Positions 53,685 to 63,252 of a stretch of DNA of 64,000 bases are shown here, piece by piece (positions within the stretch are counted from its first letter, which is position 1; each line of letters begins with the position of its first letter). The DNA is from Photobacterium sp. SKA34 (GTDB lineage: Bacteria; Pseudomonadota; Gammaproteobacteria; Enterobacterales; Vibrionaceae), in contig NZ_CH724142.1 of NCBI RefSeq assembly GCF_000153325.1, positions 235,455 to 299,454 of the forward strand, given 5' to 3'. Made by a program: the position numbers and the translations under genes. The notes below the pieces were generated by a model, which was not told the DNA's origin, ran no database searches, and saw only the letters and a list, made by a program, of their open reading frames with translations.

Positions 53685-54543
53685 TTCGTTCTGTTTGTTA
53701 TTTGTTATTCAATCCAATTGATGCAAGATTGATTTGTGCCGCATAACCTTGTTTGAATCATCTCAAATCTCGAGTTCTTAGTGAGCTTTAGGAATATAGC
53801 GCGCGAGAAGAGAATTTCTAACCCATAACCATTAACACTTAGGGACTATTATAAAGTCTAATGTCTATATTTATGATTTTGCATGTGACAATGTCACTTA
53901 AATTATTACGGAGCCTTTGTGAGTACAATTGAAAATATTTTTGATTAAATATCTTTCAATTGGTTTAAGAGATTTCAAGGGTAACGTCGTTATGCAATTC
54001 AAGATTATATTACCAGTTAATGAATTTACCTTTTATTAACAAGTTAAAGCTACGCGTGAGTATTGGCTGACTATTTATTTTGACTTTTCTATCACTATAA
54101 AGTGTAGTGATATAAGAAAGATGTGTTGCTACATTATGCTATTAAATGAAAAATAAGCCATATTAAATGCAAGGGAAATCATGGCTTTGATAGGGGTAAA
54201 AAAAAGCCCCATCGTTAAATGAGGCTTAATAATCAATGCATTCTGATTATTTCTAGGCAAAGGGCCTAATTACCGGCTAGGTATGAAATCAATCTAGATG
54301 ATTCTAAAGATAATTAAAATCACATTATAATTATTTTGAGATCTTGGTGCCTTGGTGTCTAGTTTTTTATGTTGATCATGTTGCGTATTTGTAATTAATA
54401 CACAATCTTCGTCAAAATAATGACGATATTTTAGCTGTTCTCATTATTAAATGAATGACTGATTATAAATATTCATTTGATTTCTTTATCTTGCACCATG
54501 CTGCTTTTAGAGCAAGCTAATCTTAATGTGACTAACGTTATGT
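53685..54543. other. Long intergenic region with a candidate small RNA on the minus strand
   Basis: About 860 bases with no convincing gene. A minus-strand terminator at 54198-54227 lies over 300 bases past the LysR gene, leaving room for a separate short transcript; segments such as GGCCCTTTGCC upstream of the terminator could fold. Nothing else was recognised. Confidence 0.4.
54198..54227 (-). terminator. Minus-strand terminator, possibly of a small RNA
   Basis: On the minus strand AAGCCTCAT pairs with ATGGGGCTT (one mismatch) and is followed by a run of eight T, Hfq-type in look. Confidence 0.65.
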
Positions 54544-55536
54544 TCATAAAATGCCTTTTCTACGCTCAGAAGTATCGAAGCCGAGATCTATAAGGTATTG
54601 TTCCATTTCTTGATTATCTTGCTTAATTTGTTGATATAGCCAGTTAAGATAATTCTGCTGTAATGCCTGATAGTGTCTATTGGGTTGACTGAGAAGCACA
54701 TATCGTAATCCTGTTACTATTGGCATGCTAAACGGGATGACGAGGCGCCCATTAGTGAGTGCTTCAAAAGCAAATAGAAAGTCACAGACTAAAACGCCTA
54801 AACCATTTTCTGCAGCAGACAATGCCATATCCAATGTTTCAAACTCATAACCTATTGTTGTATCTAAATCATGGAGGTGCATAGCATTAGCCCACGCTTC
54901 CCAATGAATGTGACCATCTAATCGAGTATGCAGTAAAGTATGATTAACAAGATCTTGTGCTGACTTTATCTGACCATTGCGTGCAAGGTAATCAGGTGAA
55001 ACGACGACAAATAGCGATTCTTCGCGTAGTAATTCAGTTCGCAAATTATTAAATGGGTAATTAATACAAGCATGAATGACTAATTGATTGGGCTCTGTTT
55101 GAATATAGTCTTGGATAGTCCGTAACCACGTCGTTTCGATATGCAGTGATAGTTCAGGTAGGTTTTTGTGAAGTAGCTCCATACGTGGAATTAACCAGCG
55201 ACTCGCAAAGGTTGGCGGTGCCTGTAAGCGTAATTGACCAGCTTGCCCTTGAATCGTGTCAATAGCTTGTTGAAGGCAGTCTAATGCCTCTATGCAGCCT
55301 GTATAAAATAAACGTCCAGTGTCTGTTAAATCAATCTTTTGCCCTTTTCTTATAAAGAGAGATGTATTTAAAAATCGTTCTAAACCTTTTATTTGTTTGC
55401 TAACACCACTTTGTGTAATCGAAAGTTCTTCTGCCGCCAGTGTAAAGTTCAAGTGGCGTGCCGCAGACTCAAAAACACGGATGGATTGCTGTGATGGTAG
55501 CTGTTGATAACGATGCCTAGTATAACTTTTTGTCAT
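54544..55536 (-). CDS. LysR-family regulator, GcvA-like
   Basis: A 330-residue regulator with an N-terminal helix-turn-helix (FESAARHLNFTLAAEELSIT, QSGVSKQIKGLERFL) typical of the GcvA/AmpR branch, and an effector domain with LQAPPTFASRWLIPRM and ENGLGVLVCDFLF. Divergent from an aminotransferase gene 99 bases away, which is its most likely target. The ligand is unknown. Confidence 0.85.
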   Translation of the reverse strand: MTKSYTRHRYQQLPSQQSIRVFESAARHLNFTLAAEELSITQSGVSKQIKGLERFLNTSLFIRKGQKIDLTDTGRLFYTGCIEALDCLQQAIDTIQGQAGQLRLQAPPTFASRWLIPRMELLHKNLPELSLHIETTWLRTIQDYIQTEPNQLVIHACINYPFNNLRTELLREESLFVVVSPDYLARNGQIKSAQDLVNHTLLHTRLDGHIHWEAWANAMHLHDLDTTIGYEFETLDMALSAAENGLGVLVCDFLFAFEALTNGRLVIPFSMPIVTGLRYVLLSQPNRHYQALQQNYLNWLYQQIKQDNQEMEQYLIDLGFDTSERRKGIL

Positions 55537-55635
55537 GATTGAATAACCATAAGTCGTTTGTTCATAGCATAATCATCGCATAATCTTATGCCATTAGGTA
55601 GTTTGATGATTATAAGAATGACTGAGAGGAATAAT

Positions 55636-56469
55636 ATGAGCTTGGCATTTTTTAATGGTAAATACATGCCTTTAAATGAAGTTGCGATATCACCGTTTGA
55701 TCGCGGCTTTTTATTTGGTGATAGTATTTATGAGGTTATACCTGTATATGGCGGAAAGATGCTAGAGGGCGAACTTCATCTTCAGCGTTTATTGAATGGT
55801 TTAAGTGCAGTTGGTATTAAATCACCTTATAGCTTACTCTATTGGAGAGAGCTGATAAGTAATATAATTATTGAAGTTGAAGCAACTCAGATGATTTATA
55901 TCCAAGTAACACGAGGAGTTGAAGAATCGAGAAATCATCGTTTTCCTATCAAGGTTGCGCCGTCAATTTTGATCTTTACAACTCCATTTACTTCTACTGT
56001 TGATCTTTCATATCCAGGTTGTTCTGCAACATTACAAACTGATAAGCGATGGCAGAATTGTCATATAAAAGCAACGAGCTTATTAGCGAATGTGATGGCA
56101 TATCAGCAACTTTATTTAGAGGGGAGACCACAGGATGAAGCGTTATTTATCCGTAATGGATGCGTAGTTGAAGCTGCTAGCAGTAATTTGTTTATGGTCA
56201 AAGATAAGGTCATTTATACTCCTCCGATTGATAATATTTTACCGGGAATTACGCGGCATATCATTCTTCAAATAGCTAAAGAATTGCGTTATCAAGTCTA
56301 TGAAATAGCCCCTGATGCAAACACATTGAAAAAAGCTGATGAAGTATGGGTCTCTAATTCTATTGAAGAACTTAAACCTGTAATAAGGATTGATGATCAC
56401 TGTATTGGTTCTGGACAGCCTGGTGAGGTATGGCGTGAGTTTTGGTTACACTATCAAAGTAAGAAATAG
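55636..56469 (+). CDS. Class IV aminotransferase, D-amino-acid transaminase-like
   Basis: A 277-residue PLP enzyme. It has FDRGFLFGDSIYEVIPVYGG, the catalytic Lys145 in NCHIKATSLLANVMAYQ, EALFIRNGCVVEAASSNLFMV and ILPGITRH, all fitting D-alanine transaminase or branched-chain transaminase (fold IV). Lys145 is at the same number as in the Bacillus D-amino acid transaminase. Start at 55636 behind AGAGGA. Presumably controlled by the divergent LysR. The exact substrate is not clear. Confidence 0.85.
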   Translation: MSLAFFNGKYMPLNEVAISPFDRGFLFGDSIYEVIPVYGGKMLEGELHLQRLLNGLSAVGIKSPYSLLYWRELISNIIIEVEATQMIYIQVTRGVEESRNHRFPIKVAPSILIFTTPFTSTVDLSYPGCSATLQTDKRWQNCHIKATSLLANVMAYQQLYLEGRPQDEALFIRNGCVVEAASSNLFMVKDKVIYTPPIDNILPGITRHIILQIAKELRYQVYEIAPDANTLKKADEVWVSNSIEELKPVIRIDDHCIGSGQPGEVWREFWLHYQSKK

Positions 56470-56476
56470 GATGGAT

Positions 56477-57184
56477 ATGAAGTATAACAATCAATTGAGT
56501 TTTGACAGTGGATTAAAATTGCGAAATATAATTATAGTGATGGTGCTTGCTCTTTTAACAACTAAGGGAAATGCAGCATCATTTAATTCAGAGGTATGGA
56601 AAAGCAATAAAGTTGGTTTATTTCCTATGGTAATTAGTAATATGGGAAATAGTGTTGCAGCTTATGATGCCGATTTTAATATGATTACATTTTTTACTCA
56701 AGAGAACAAAGAAACGTGTTTAAATATGAATAACACTGATCTTATTATTAATAATAAACCGATAAAAGTTAAATCCATATATAGTTATCATAACTGTTTA
56801 ATTCAAGCGAAAAATAAAAAAGATTCAGCTTATATAGTAAGTCAGTTTAAAGATAAATCAAAAGTTGATGTTGGCCCACTGCATTTTAGTGCCATTGGCT
56901 TTAACGATGAGGCTGTTTTAACAAATATCGATGAAACAGTTAGTTGGGGTTTTAAAAAGGAAAAAGAATTAAATTTTAAATCTATAGGTGCAATGGATGG
57001 ATGGGAAGGTGAAAAGGTTGAGTTATATCAATATAGCCGTAGTAATAATATTACTTTAGATGTTTTTGAAGCAGAGGTATTAGATCAACATGGAACGAAT
57101 TGGTTTGAAGTCTGCCAATTTAAAAACTTATTGATGTTAAGTAGTGGCGATAAAGCATGTAAAGCCTTAATGCATCATCTATAG
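56477..57184 (+). CDS. Secreted hypothetical protein
   Basis: A 235-residue precursor with a hydrophobic export segment after a polar start (LRNIIIVMVLALLTTKGNAA). The mature part is AT-rich, Asn/Lys-rich, with a few cysteines (ETCLNMN, YHNCLIQ, FEVCQFKN, DKACKALMHHL) that may form disulfides. No family was recognised. It begins seven bases after the aminotransferase stop with AGGA ahead, so it may be co-transcribed. Low-complexity codon use differs from the neighbouring hyp genes, hinting at a more recent arrival. Confidence 0.6.
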   Translation: MKYNNQLSFDSGLKLRNIIIVMVLALLTTKGNAASFNSEVWKSNKVGLFPMVISNMGNSVAAYDADFNMITFFTQENKETCLNMNNTDLIINNKPIKVKSIYSYHNCLIQAKNKKDSAYIVSQFKDKSKVDVGPLHFSAIGFNDEAVLTNIDETVSWGFKKEKELNFKSIGAMDGWEGEKVELYQYSRSNNITLDVFEAEVLDQHGTNWFEVCQFKNLLMLSSGDKACKALMHHL

Positions 57185-57242
57185 ATGTTCATCATAATTT
57201 AAAATAACCATTGAATATAAATATTAGAACGTAAACTTAATA

Positions 57243-57281
57243 ATAAAGCTCTATAACAGTAGAGCTTTATTATTTTTATTT
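57243..57281. terminator. Terminator between convergent genes
   Basis: Perfect 11-base arms ATAAAGCTCTA and TAGAGCTTTAT with a six-base loop and T-rich tail; serves the secreted protein gene and probably the hypF-like gene. Confidence 0.88.
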
Positions 57282-57283
57282 AA

Positions 57284-59026
57284 TTAACGACGACGCATTT
57301 TTAAATATAACGCGCCAGCACTTAGGTTACTACCGTCGAGTTCTAATTGACGGTTAACCGTAATGGTAAAGTTTTTACCCACACGGAGTGATAGACGTTC
57401 AGTCAACACTTCATTGGCAAAATCACTGCCAGCTAAAACAACAGCATTTAAACCTGTAGTTTCATCTATACGCTCGAGCCAATTAGCAATATAGTCAGCG
57501 AGTGAATCCATGATACCAAAAGCAAGTTTATCGAGCTCTGATTCATCAACAACTAAACAAAAGCTCATTAGGCTCCCCAATGTTTTTGCCCATTCAATCG
57601 TGCGCTTGCCATCCACCATATCTAATGAGTAATCAACACGATGACCTTTTTGACCACTGTTCTGTAATGCTTTAGCGATCAGTGCATCGTTTAAGTATTG
57701 AATACTATTAGTACTAGATGTTGATAAGCCAAGAATGGTGGCCGCAACAGCAAATAAACCTGATAGCTGATTATGACTATCAGTAAGGTTAATTTGGCTT
57801 AGGGCTTGATAGTTATAAGGTAGCGACTCTTTAAATTTGGCAAGAATCGCTGCTTGTTCTCCTGCTGCCATTAGGCGAATAATTTCATGACCTGTTTGTG
57901 GCAAGCTAGGTAAAACTAAAAAGCTATCTGTACGGGTAAATTTATCTTGGCAAACAATTTCACCTGCAGCGTATCGACCAAAATAAATAACAGCGGTATT
58001 TCGTCCATTTCCTGATTCAATATTACCGCCATGTAATGCACAAATAGGCAGCGCATGAGAGGGGACATCGTTTGGATGATTTGGCTTATAATCGAAATGA
58101 ATTCGACGTTTATGCCAATAGGCATTTAAGCCATTAATGCAAGCTTGATCGTGTAAGGGTTCAAGTGCTTTGATAGACAAAGGAAGATCAAGTTCAGGAT
58201 CGCTATCGACTTGGCTCCAACCTTTTTCTATCCATGTAATTAAAGGTTGCCAATGGTTGGTATTAATAAATACGAAATCAACGCCTTGTTGACGTAAAAT
58301 TTCAGTAAATACTGTTAGTACGCGATTATAGCTAAAACATAAATCATACAAGGGGGCTTGTAACTGTCGATGTTGTGTTCTGGGTTGTACCGTAACGCGC
58401 GGTTTCTCAAGGCTTGATAACGCGAGTACGTGCTCTGATGGAGTAAAGAAATGCAAAGGTACATTATTAGGATTACAGATCAGAATTTGTGGGCGTTCTT
58501 GCGATGAGGTTAAAACCGGTGTTGTACTGAGTTGGAATTCCTGATGCTTACCTTGCTCTGTGGTTAAGGTAAATAACACATTGCCAGTGGTAAGAATATC
58601 ATTAGCCCAAACTTTTAATTGGCTGATGCTAACTGCTTGATGTAAACGCTGCTCACCATGACAACATGCACAAGGTAATGCTAGCTCACCAAATCGTGGC
58701 GATTGGTTATCGCCTAATAATGGCTCGCAATGTTGGCAAAAAGGTAAGTGATGTTGAGTATTAATCAGAGGAACAACACTGCCTTCACGATGGATGATTT
58801 CTTCCACTTTAGATTCAACTAACCAAATGGAAAGCAGGAAATCATTGGCAATTTTTTCTGCTAATGCTTCAAGTTGTGCTTGTTCACCAACCGCTTCAAT
58901 TAGATAACGATTTTTAACAAAACCAATGGTCATTTCATAAGGTTCATTGGCTAAATAGTCATTACATAATTGCGCATAAAACGGCACTTGGCGTGAGCAT
59001 TTAAAAGAAAATTGAACTAATTTCAT
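57284..59026 (-). CDS. HypF-like hydrogenase maturation protein, degenerate
   Basis: A 580-residue protein, well below the usual 750 or so of HypF. Residues 1-80 resemble an acylphosphatase fold but lack the GFRPF catalytic loop (PFYAQL stands there). One zinc finger of HypF is kept: FCQHC, 18 residues, then CACC; the second is missing. A YrdC-like part (about 130-215) lacks the KxR and KPFAVM landmarks, and the C-terminal Kae1-like region has ALPICALHGGNIESGNGRN but not the metal-binding HxxxH motif. It may be a HypF relative with a scaffold role or a decaying copy. It overlaps hyaD by four bases, the place where hypF-type genes are often found. Confidence 0.6.
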   Translation of the reverse strand: MKLVQFSFKCSRQVPFYAQLCNDYLANEPYEMTIGFVKNRYLIEAVGEQAQLEALAEKIANDFLLSIWLVESKVEEIIHREGSVVPLINTQHHLPFCQHCEPLLGDNQSPRFGELALPCACCHGEQRLHQAVSISQLKVWANDILTTGNVLFTLTTEQGKHQEFQLSTTPVLTSSQERPQILICNPNNVPLHFFTPSEHVLALSSLEKPRVTVQPRTQHRQLQAPLYDLCFSYNRVLTVFTEILRQQGVDFVFINTNHWQPLITWIEKGWSQVDSDPELDLPLSIKALEPLHDQACINGLNAYWHKRRIHFDYKPNHPNDVPSHALPICALHGGNIESGNGRNTAVIYFGRYAAGEIVCQDKFTRTDSFLVLPSLPQTGHEIIRLMAAGEQAAILAKFKESLPYNYQALSQINLTDSHNQLSGLFAVAATILGLSTSSTNSIQYLNDALIAKALQNSGQKGHRVDYSLDMVDGKRTIEWAKTLGSLMSFCLVVDESELDKLAFGIMDSLADYIANWLERIDETTGLNAVVLAGSDFANEVLTERLSLRVGKNFTITVNRQLELDGSNLSAGALYLKMRRR

Positions 59027-59568
59027 GCATCTACTCCTCGTTTATAAGCGGTTGGGATCAAGCTATTAATCTCAATATTGTTTACGCGTTCGCAGCTAAT
59101 ACCCAGATCCGTTAAATGCTTCAGAATGGCTGATTCCATGGTAGGAATAGCAGCATAAATTTTAGGTGTTAGTCCTAAATGCATCGGTTCGAGTACAGTA
59201 GGGGTAACACCTAATACGAATGTTTTAGGGCGATCGCCGACCAATTCCATCATGATCAATGTTTGAAGCATTTCTACTTCATGGGCACTGCCTTGCCAGT
59301 CGATCTCAGGTGGCGCTTTATCAAAATCGAAAAAGTACACTTCGCCAGCATCTACACCAGCAGCATTAACAGTATCAATCACAATAAGGTGATCATATTG
59401 GGTTAAGGTTGGGATCAAACTATGCGCAAGGGTACCACCATCCACGAGATCAATCTGATGTTCTGGGTGTGAAAAGCGGTAGTTTTCGGTGAGGTAATTG
59501 ACGAAATGTACGCCGACTCCTTCGTCGGCGTACAAGACATTGCCAATACCAAGTAGCAATATCTTCAT
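59023..59568 (-). CDS. hyaD: Hydrogenase maturation endopeptidase HyaD
   Basis: A 181-residue M52-family protease. GIGNVLYADEGVGVHFVNYL holds the first nickel-sensing residue (Glu16), DTVNAAGVDAGEVYFFD the second (Asp), and GSAHEVEMLQTL the third (His). It trims the large-subunit C-terminus after nickel insertion. It lies five bases after hyaC. Confidence 0.93.
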   Translation of the reverse strand: MKILLLGIGNVLYADEGVGVHFVNYLTENYRFSHPEHQIDLVDGGTLAHSLIPTLTQYDHLIVIDTVNAAGVDAGEVYFFDFDKAPPEIDWQGSAHEVEMLQTLIMMELVGDRPKTFVLGVTPTVLEPMHLGLTPKIYAAIPTMESAILKHLTDLGISCERVNNIEINSLIPTAYKRGVDA

Positions 59569-59573
59569 TAGTG

Positions 59574-60317
59574 CTAGTGGCCTTTATGGTCAGTATTTTT
59601 GTGGTGAGTATGATGTTGAACTGGGTGATTACCCTTGTTCTTATCTTTAACGTGCACAGGGTGGTAATCAAAACCCGACATAATGGCGTCAGCGGAGCCA
59701 TTGCGGAATCGAATACCTGTCCAAATCACCATGTAAACGTGAATTAAGACAAACACGATGAATGCCCAAGTTACAATGTGATGCCATTCACGGACGTTAG
59801 CTAATCCGCCCATCGCATAGGTTACCCACTCAGCAGGCTGCCAGAATAGGCCTCCCATACCAAGGTGATACACGTTGGCATACAAGGTTAAACCTGTTAT
59901 ACACATGAAAATAGCGGCGATAGAAATACCCGCATAAACCACTAACTGTAACGGGCCGTAAGCTCCGTGATGGGGTGGTTGTCCAACCCAAAAGTAGGCT
60001 TTAATTTGTTTTACCCAGCTATTTGGACTTACTGCATCTTTTATTGAACGTCTTTCGACATTACTGCGGCTAAAGAAGAACAAATAAGCACGAACTAACG
60101 TGATAGCGATAAGGACAAATCCCAGTACTTCATGGGCAAAACGTATCCAGCCTTGCTCCAATACGTTGGTGCTATCTGGCGCAACCAAAAATGGCCAAGC
60201 AATATAAAAGCCAGTGATCACCAAACCAAATATGGCAAAAGCTCGGAGCCAGTGACATAGACGTATAATAAAAGAGAAAACATAGGATCGTTTGTACAAC
60301 ACTGTATCTGTTGACAT
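59574..60317 (-). CDS. hyaC: Hydrogenase b-type cytochrome subunit HyaC with His-rich tail
   Basis: A 247-residue integral membrane cytochrome b with four helices. Haem ligands are the His in RLCHWLRAFAIF and FAHEVLGFVLIA and those in WHHIVTWAFIVFVLIHVYMV. It passes electrons from the hydrogenase to quinone. The last 25 residues are strikingly His-rich (HPVQHHTHHKNTDHKGH) and cytoplasmic by prediction, a possible nickel store or metal-binding tail not usual for HyaC. Confidence 0.92.
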   Translation of the reverse strand: MSTDTVLYKRSYVFSFIIRLCHWLRAFAIFGLVITGFYIAWPFLVAPDSTNVLEQGWIRFAHEVLGFVLIAITLVRAYLFFFSRSNVERRSIKDAVSPNSWVKQIKAYFWVGQPPHHGAYGPLQLVVYAGISIAAIFMCITGLTLYANVYHLGMGGLFWQPAEWVTYAMGGLANVREWHHIVTWAFIVFVLIHVYMVIWTGIRFRNGSADAIMSGFDYHPVHVKDKNKGNHPVQHHTHHKNTDHKGH

Positions 60318-60328
60318 AAATTCCTTCC

Positions 60329-62032
60329 TTACACTGCTTGTGCCGGAATACGGAATTCACTCAAAGATTGGCCTTTGTAATCCATCACGTGTACTGAACA
60401 CGCCATGCATGGGTCAAATGAGTGGATCACACGAAGAACTTCAAGAGGCTTAATTGGATCTTCTAATTTTAAGCCGACTAAAGAAGCTTCATAAGGTGCA
60501 ATTTTGCCGTTGCCATCTATTGGGCTTGCATTCCATGTAGTAGGAACAACTGCTTGATAGTTTTCAACTAAACCGTCTTTAATACGTAGCCAGTGACTTA
60601 ATAAACCACGAGGCGCTTCAATCACACCTACACCTTTGTATTCTTTTTTAGGATCAATGGTTGGCTCAATGTACGTAGTTTGATCTGAATTTAGGTTTGC
60701 GACCATAGATTCAAAGGTGGTTAAACCATGACGTGCAATGATTAAGGTATGAAGCATACGTGCAGCTGTACGACCTAATGTTGTAAATAGCGCACCAGCA
60801 GGTAATCCTGTTGTTTTTAAGAACTCGTTAACAACAGGGACAACGTATGGATTACCTTTTGCGTAGTTTACTGCAATAGTGGCTAGTGGACCTACTTCAA
60901 CAGGCTCACCGTTATAGCGTGGCGATTTAACCCAAGAATATTTACCGGCTTCGTTAATAGTTGGACGTTTACCTTCTAAGGTGTCACGTTCAATAAAGGG
61001 AGTGTGCTCAGGAATCGTTGTACCATCAAATGGGTGCTGTGGTTTATCAGCGTTGAACCATGAGTGGGTCACATCTTCAGCAATGAGGCTAAGGTCAACA
61101 TTTTCTGCTTTAGTAAGATCTTTGTTACGAATAACGCCGCCAGTAAATAGCTGTTCTTCTTCATTTAGCTGAATAGATTCACTACACATGAAAGTGCTTA
61201 TGTTACAGCCGCCTAAGACACTCGGCTCTCTACCAAATGCAGCTGCCGACATTAAAATGTCCGCTTGGTAGGCACGTTCAATAAATTCAGCGATATGAAC
61301 AAACTTTTGTTTAAACTCTTGCAGGCGGGCAGGATCTAACATGTCACGAACACAAGTTACACCACCAACAACAATAGATTGTGGGTGCGGGTTTTTGCCA
61401 CCCCAAACTGCCATCATTTCAGCGCCAACACGTTGAACTTCTAATGCTTTAAGGTAGTGAGATAGACCAATTAGGTTTTGCTCTGGCGTGAATGCATAAG
61501 TTTTATTGCCCCAGTATGCGTTAGCAAATGGACCTAACTTACCTGTGTTAACTAAGCCTTGTACTTTTTCTTGTACTGCGTGTAGTTCACCTTCACCAGC
61601 CGCCATTGGCGTTTTAGACCATTTCATTGCTTCTTTTGCCGCTTTTGCAGGATCGGCACTTAATGCAGAAACCACATCCACCCAGTCAAGGCCGTGAAGT
61701 AGGTAGAAGTGCACAATATGGTCGTGCATTTCAAGTGACGTTAAAATCAAGCTACGAATGTATTTCGCGTTAATAGGCACTTGAGCATTAATGGCATTTT
61801 CAACCGCTAATGTGCCACATAGGTAGTGTGATGATGTACATACACCACAAATACGCTGCATTAATAGGCCTACATCATAAGGTGTACGGCCTTTCATGAT
61901 GATCTCTAAACCACGGAACAGGGTAGAAGAGGCATAAGCTTTTTCAATAACATTGTTAGCATCAAGTTCAACTTCGATGCGTAAGTGGCCTTCGATACGA
62001 GTAATGGGATCGATTACGACACGCTTGCTCAT
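60329..62032 (-). CDS. hyaB: [NiFe]-hydrogenase large subunit
   Basis: A 567-residue catalytic subunit. The N-terminal motif IDPITRIEGHLRIEVE and RICGVCTSSH hold the first two cysteine ligands, and DPCMACSVHVMD near the C-terminus the other two. HyaD should cut after the His of CSVH. It binds the Ni-Fe(CN)2CO site and is exported with the Tat-bearing small subunit. It starts three bases after hyaA and ends 11 bases before hyaC. Confidence 0.96.
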   Translation of the reverse strand: MSKRVVIDPITRIEGHLRIEVELDANNVIEKAYASSTLFRGLEIIMKGRTPYDVGLLMQRICGVCTSSHYLCGTLAVENAINAQVPINAKYIRSLILTSLEMHDHIVHFYLLHGLDWVDVVSALSADPAKAAKEAMKWSKTPMAAGEGELHAVQEKVQGLVNTGKLGPFANAYWGNKTYAFTPEQNLIGLSHYLKALEVQRVGAEMMAVWGGKNPHPQSIVVGGVTCVRDMLDPARLQEFKQKFVHIAEFIERAYQADILMSAAAFGREPSVLGGCNISTFMCSESIQLNEEEQLFTGGVIRNKDLTKAENVDLSLIAEDVTHSWFNADKPQHPFDGTTIPEHTPFIERDTLEGKRPTINEAGKYSWVKSPRYNGEPVEVGPLATIAVNYAKGNPYVVPVVNEFLKTTGLPAGALFTTLGRTAARMLHTLIIARHGLTTFESMVANLNSDQTTYIEPTIDPKKEYKGVGVIEAPRGLLSHWLRIKDGLVENYQAVVPTTWNASPIDGNGKIAPYEASLVGLKLEDPIKPLEVLRVIHSFDPCMACSVHVMDYKGQSLSEFRIPAQAV

Positions 62033-62035
62033 GAA

Positions 62036-63172
62036 TTATTCCTCGACTTTCTTTGCAAAAATACTACTCACTGCGTGAGCACCAATACCTACAGCAGTAA
62101 CGCCTAATGTCACTGCGCCAATGGTATCGGCAGTGGCATCTAAACCATGTAAAGGCTGACGGCTTAATGGTTTTTCGAAATACGCCATTTCATCCCAAAA
62201 ATCTGGTTCAGAACATCCAATGCAGCCATGACCTGCAAGAACAGGCCAGCTTGTGTGCGCGTTAAAGCGCTCTGTAGGACAGTTGTTGTAAGTGTATGGA
62301 CCTTTACAACCCATCTTAAATAAGCAGTAACCTTTCTTAGCGTTGTCATCACCAAATTCAGTTACAAATTCACCCGCATCAAAGTGACCACGACGCTCAC
62401 AGTTATCATGTACACGTGCGCCATACGCCCACTTAGGACGGTTAAACATATCAAGAGCAGGAAGACGACCAAACATAATGTAGTACATCAATGTACCCGT
62501 GATGTTGGCTGGGTTTGGTGGGCAACCTGCAACGTTTATTACTGGGCGATCAATCACAGCACCTACGCTTTTCGCACCCGTTGGGTTAGGACGAGCTGCC
62601 TGTACACCACCGAAAGAAGAACAAGTACCCACACAAATAACGGCTGCAGCATCGTTAGCCACACGTTTAATCAGTGACATACCGGTTTCAGCTTTGCTGC
62701 CAAGCGTAAGATAAATACCGTTATTAGCAGTAGGAACCGCGCCTTCTGCTGCTAATAGGTATTTGCCTTTGTACGCTTTCATTGCGTTTTCAAGGTTTTC
62801 TTCAGCTTGTTGACCAGCCGCTGCCATTAATACTTCTTGGTATTCAAGAGAAACATGTTCAAATAAAAGGGTACTAATATCTGGAGTGGTTGTACGTGTT
62901 AGTGATTCAGAACAGCCAGTACATTCTGCAAGGCTTAACCAGATAAGAGGCACGCGATCGGAAAGCTCTGCAGCTTCTGCAACCATGGTGCTAAACGGTA
63001 AAGGTAAAGCCAGTAGGGATGTAATAGTGGCACTCCAAATCATGAAGTCACGACGGGTAATGCCATTTTGTTCTAATTTATCTTTGAATGATTCCTCACG
63101 AAGAGGTTTCATTGCTCGTAACTCTGCAAGACGCTTCTTGCCTAGTTCGAAAAGGGCTGCATGCGAGTTCAT
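62036..63172 (-). CDS. hyaA: [NiFe]-hydrogenase small subunit, Tat-exported
   Basis: A 378-residue iron-sulfur subunit. A Tat signal (TRRDFMIWS) lies at about residues 35-43, followed by a hydrophobic stretch. The proximal cluster motif is ECTGCSESLTRT and later VGTCSSFGGVQAARPNP, so the two extra cysteines of oxygen-tolerant enzymes (CTCC, and WGC) are both glycine. Medial and distal ligands lie in CERRGHFDAGEF, KKGYCLFKMGCKGPYTYNNC and GHGCIGCSEPDFWD. A C-terminal membrane helix anchors it (AVTLGVTAVGIGAHAVSSIF). First gene of the hya operon. Confidence 0.96.
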   Translation of the reverse strand: MNSHAALFELGKKRLAELRAMKPLREESFKDKLEQNGITRRDFMIWSATITSLLALPLPFSTMVAEAAELSDRVPLIWLSLAECTGCSESLTRTTTPDISTLLFEHVSLEYQEVLMAAAGQQAEENLENAMKAYKGKYLLAAEGAVPTANNGIYLTLGSKAETGMSLIKRVANDAAAVICVGTCSSFGGVQAARPNPTGAKSVGAVIDRPVINVAGCPPNPANITGTLMYYIMFGRLPALDMFNRPKWAYGARVHDNCERRGHFDAGEFVTEFGDDNAKKGYCLFKMGCKGPYTYNNCPTERFNAHTSWPVLAGHGCIGCSEPDFWDEMAYFEKPLSRQPLHGLDATADTIGAVTLGVTAVGIGAHAVSSIFAKKVEE

Positions 63173-63252
63173 CTATCAACCTTGTTTATTATGAATACTT
63201 ATACGTTAAGGGAATAGCGTGCAGATTTTAGGCTTGTAATGATGAGAGGTGA

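Noticed and set aside
62384..62714. Open frames on the plus strand within hyaA
   Set aside because: Antisense to a highly conserved gene, with low-complexity Thr/Cys-rich translation.
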